NCBI GenBank assembly: GCA_905201565.1
Contig: CAJKOS010000135.1
Span: 1 to 5,172, forward strand
Length of the DNA stretch: 5,172 bases
From: an uncultured Erysipelotrichaceae bacterium
GTDB lineage: Bacteria > Bacillota_I > Bacilli_A > Erysipelotrichales > Erysipelotrichaceae
Reading direction: 5' to 3'
A program made the position numbers and the translations under genes. Position 1 is the first letter of the stretch; the number at the start of each line of letters is the position of its first letter. Positions 3,788 through 5,172 of the stretch are shown in pieces. The notes under the pieces are model-generated. The model did no database searches, had not been told where the DNA came from, and saw only the letters and a program-made list of their open reading frames with translations.

Positions 3788-5172
3788 TTAGTCAAGATCG
3801 TCTCCGTCAGAGGCAATGCACTTCTTATACCAGTAGAAGGAATCCTTGCGGTATCTCTTGCCGGAGCCCTTGAGATCATCATCGATGTCAACATAGATGA
3901 AACCATATCTCTTACGCATTTCACCAGTTCCTGCAGAAACAAGGTCAATGCAGCCCCATGTTGTATAACCAATCAGGTCAACATGGTCAATTTCAATAGC
4001 ATCCTTCATTGCCTTGACATGCTTGCGCAGGTAGTCGATACGGTAGTCATCATGGACGGTGCCATCTTCATTCAATACATCCAATGCACCAAGACCATTT
4101 TCAACAATCATCATCGGCTTCTCATATCTGTCATACACATAGTTCAGATAAATACGGAGTCCAAGCGGATCATAGCTCCAGCCCCAGTCACTGTATTCCA
4201 GATATGGATTCTTAGCACCATTGATCATATTACCGGAAGCTTTTTCCGTATCCTTATGGGTTGTAATACAGTTGGAAGAATAATAGGAGAATGTATAGAA
4301 GTCTACACAGCCTTCCTTGAGATCCTTAAGATCCTGTTCGGTAATATCCAGCTTGACATGATGCGCATCCCACATCTTCTGTGCATAGTATGGATAGTAG
4401 CCGCGGCATTGTACGTCACTGCAGTATAATACACCACTCTGCCACTTTTCATCCTTGGCAAAGACATCTTTTGGATCACATGTCAAAGCATAGGACAATG
4501 TGCCGCAGATCATGCAGCCAACCTTGTTCTCCGGATCGATTTCATGGGCCATCTTGACAGTATGTGCACTAGCCACAAACTGATTGTGCAGATGCTGGTA
4601 AACATTCTGCCAGCCGGCATCAGTCTTGGAATCTTCCATGCTGTCAAAGAAATTGACAGTGTTATTGATTTCATTGAATGTCAGCCAGTAATGCACAAGA
4701 CCCTTATATTCTGTAAGAATTGTCTTTGCATATTTGTCAAACAAAGCAATGACATCACGGTTAGCCCAGTCGCCCATCTCCTCTTCAATATAGAGAGGTG
4801 TATCGAAGTGCCAGATTGTAACAAGAGGTTCGATATTGTACTTCCTCAGCTCTTCGAACACAGAGCGGTAGAAATCAAGACCTTCCTGGTTTGGCTTATC
4901 CTCAATACCCTTTGGATAAATTCTCGACCAGGCAATTGACATACGGAACATCTTGAAACCCATCTCAGCAAACAGGGCAATGTCCTCTTTATAGTGATGA
5001 TAGAAATCAATTGCTTCATGGTTAGGATATTTGTAACCATCCAGAACCGCATACTTTGCGCCCTTTGGCTTGCTGGCAAACTGGCTCAGCTTGCCCTCTG
5101 TGCCATCCGGCATAACATACGTTTTGTAGCGGGGAGTGGTTGCTGTTCCACCTGTAGTAACATCAGTTTCTG
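3788..5172 (-). CDS. 6-phospho-beta-glucosidase, glycoside hydrolase family 1 (5' end outside window)
   Basis: A retaining GH1 enzyme of the BglA/AscB type acting in the cytoplasm on PTS-delivered 6-phospho-beta-glucosides. Counting from the internal Met at 5113, it shows DGYKYPNHEAIDFYHHYKED (25-44), MSIAWSRIYP (58-67), the acid/base Glu148 in TFNEIN, FSYYSSN (275-281), the SDWGWSYDPLGLR block (308-320) and the nucleophile Glu338 in IVENG. KRYGFIYVD (401-409) carries the Lys and Tyr expected to hold the 6-phosphate. The frame stays open from 5113 to the right edge (ETDVTTGGTATTPRYKTYV precedes that Met), which matches the family region between the first beta-strand and NHEAID, so the Met at 5113 is internal. 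Roughly 25-30 N-terminal residues are missing. The Ser often found six residues before the phosphate-binding Lys is Gly here (SAGTGEMRKRY). Its promoter is not in the window. It converges on the regulator gene. Confidence 0.93.
   Translation of the reverse strand, partial: ETDVTTGGTATTPRYKTYVMPDGTEGKLSQFASKPKGAKYAVLDGYKYPNHEAIDFYHHYKEDIALFAEMGFKMFRMSIAWSRIYPKGIEDKPNQEGLDFYRSVFEELRKYNIEPLVTIWHFDTPLYIEEEMGDWANRDVIALFDKYAKTILTEYKGLVHYWLTFNEINNTVNFFDSMEDSKTDAGWQNVYQHLHNQFVASAHTVKMAHEIDPENKVGCMICGTLSYALTCDPKDVFAKDEKWQSGVLYCSDVQCRGYYPYYAQKMWDAHHVKLDITEQDLKDLKEGCVDFYTFSYYSSNCITTHKDTEKASGNMINGAKNPYLEYSDWGWSYDPLGLRIYLNYVYDRYEKPMMIVENGLGALDVLNEDGTVHDDYRIDYLRKHVKAMKDAIEIDHVDLIGYTTWGCIDLVSAGTGEMRKRYGFIYVDIDDDLKGSGKRYRKDSFYWYKKCIASDGDDLD

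Noticed and set aside
5111..5113. ATG at 5113 as the true start of the GH1 gene
   Set aside because: The frame remains open upstream to the window edge with family-like sequence, and no ribosome-binding site precedes this ATG. A GH1 enzyme also needs the missing first strand.

Overview
The window looks like chromosomal DNA of a low-to-moderate GC member of the Bacillota (Firmicutes). Shine-Dalgarno sites are strong (AGGAGG, GGAGGT), intrinsic terminators and extended -10 promoters can be seen, and the gene families (RpiR/GH4/GH1 phospho-sugar catabolism, a membrane-anchored NRCH nuclease) are typical of gut or rumen Bacillota. An Erysipelotrichia-type host would fit, but that is only an impression from protein style. 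There are no rRNA, tRNA, CRISPR or insertion-sequence features.

Right half (1357-5172): a beta-glucoside-6-phosphate catabolic locus. A GH4 NAD/metal-dependent 6-phospho-beta-glucosidase (minus strand, 1357-2754) is divergent from an RpiR/MurR-type regulator with HTH and SIS domains (plus strand, 2905-3726). The regulator is convergent, across a bidirectional hairpin terminator, with a GH1 6-phospho-beta-glucosidase (minus strand, 3788 to the right edge, N-terminus cut off by the window). The divergent intergenic region carries a 15-bp direct repeat, two copies 30 bp apart, plus a 13-bp palindrome, which are good operator candidates. The likely logic is that a PTS, not in this window, delivers phosphorylated beta-glucosides; the SIS domain senses a sugar phosphate; and the two mechanistically unrelated hydrolases release glucose-6-phosphate.

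Left half (1-1356): a two-gene minus-strand unit downstream of the GH4 gene. It holds a small NifX/NifB-C-terminal-like (Nitro_FeMo-Co) protein with a Cys/His tail, followed 5 nt later by a DNA/RNA non-specific endonuclease with two predicted N-terminal membrane segments. The GH4-to-NifX junction is an 18-bp hairpin whose 3' arm contains the Shine-Dalgarno of the NifX-like gene and is followed by five U's. It resembles a terminator and a ribosome-binding-site mask at once, and a candidate extended -10 promoter lies inside it.

The left edge (1-113) contains several overlapping inverted repeats downstream of the nuclease gene. They include a terminator-like hairpin and competing pairings, and its role is unresolved. 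I see no convincing wholly new multi-gene system. The most distinctive signals are the regulatory structures at 1301-1345, 2832-2907 and 31-98.
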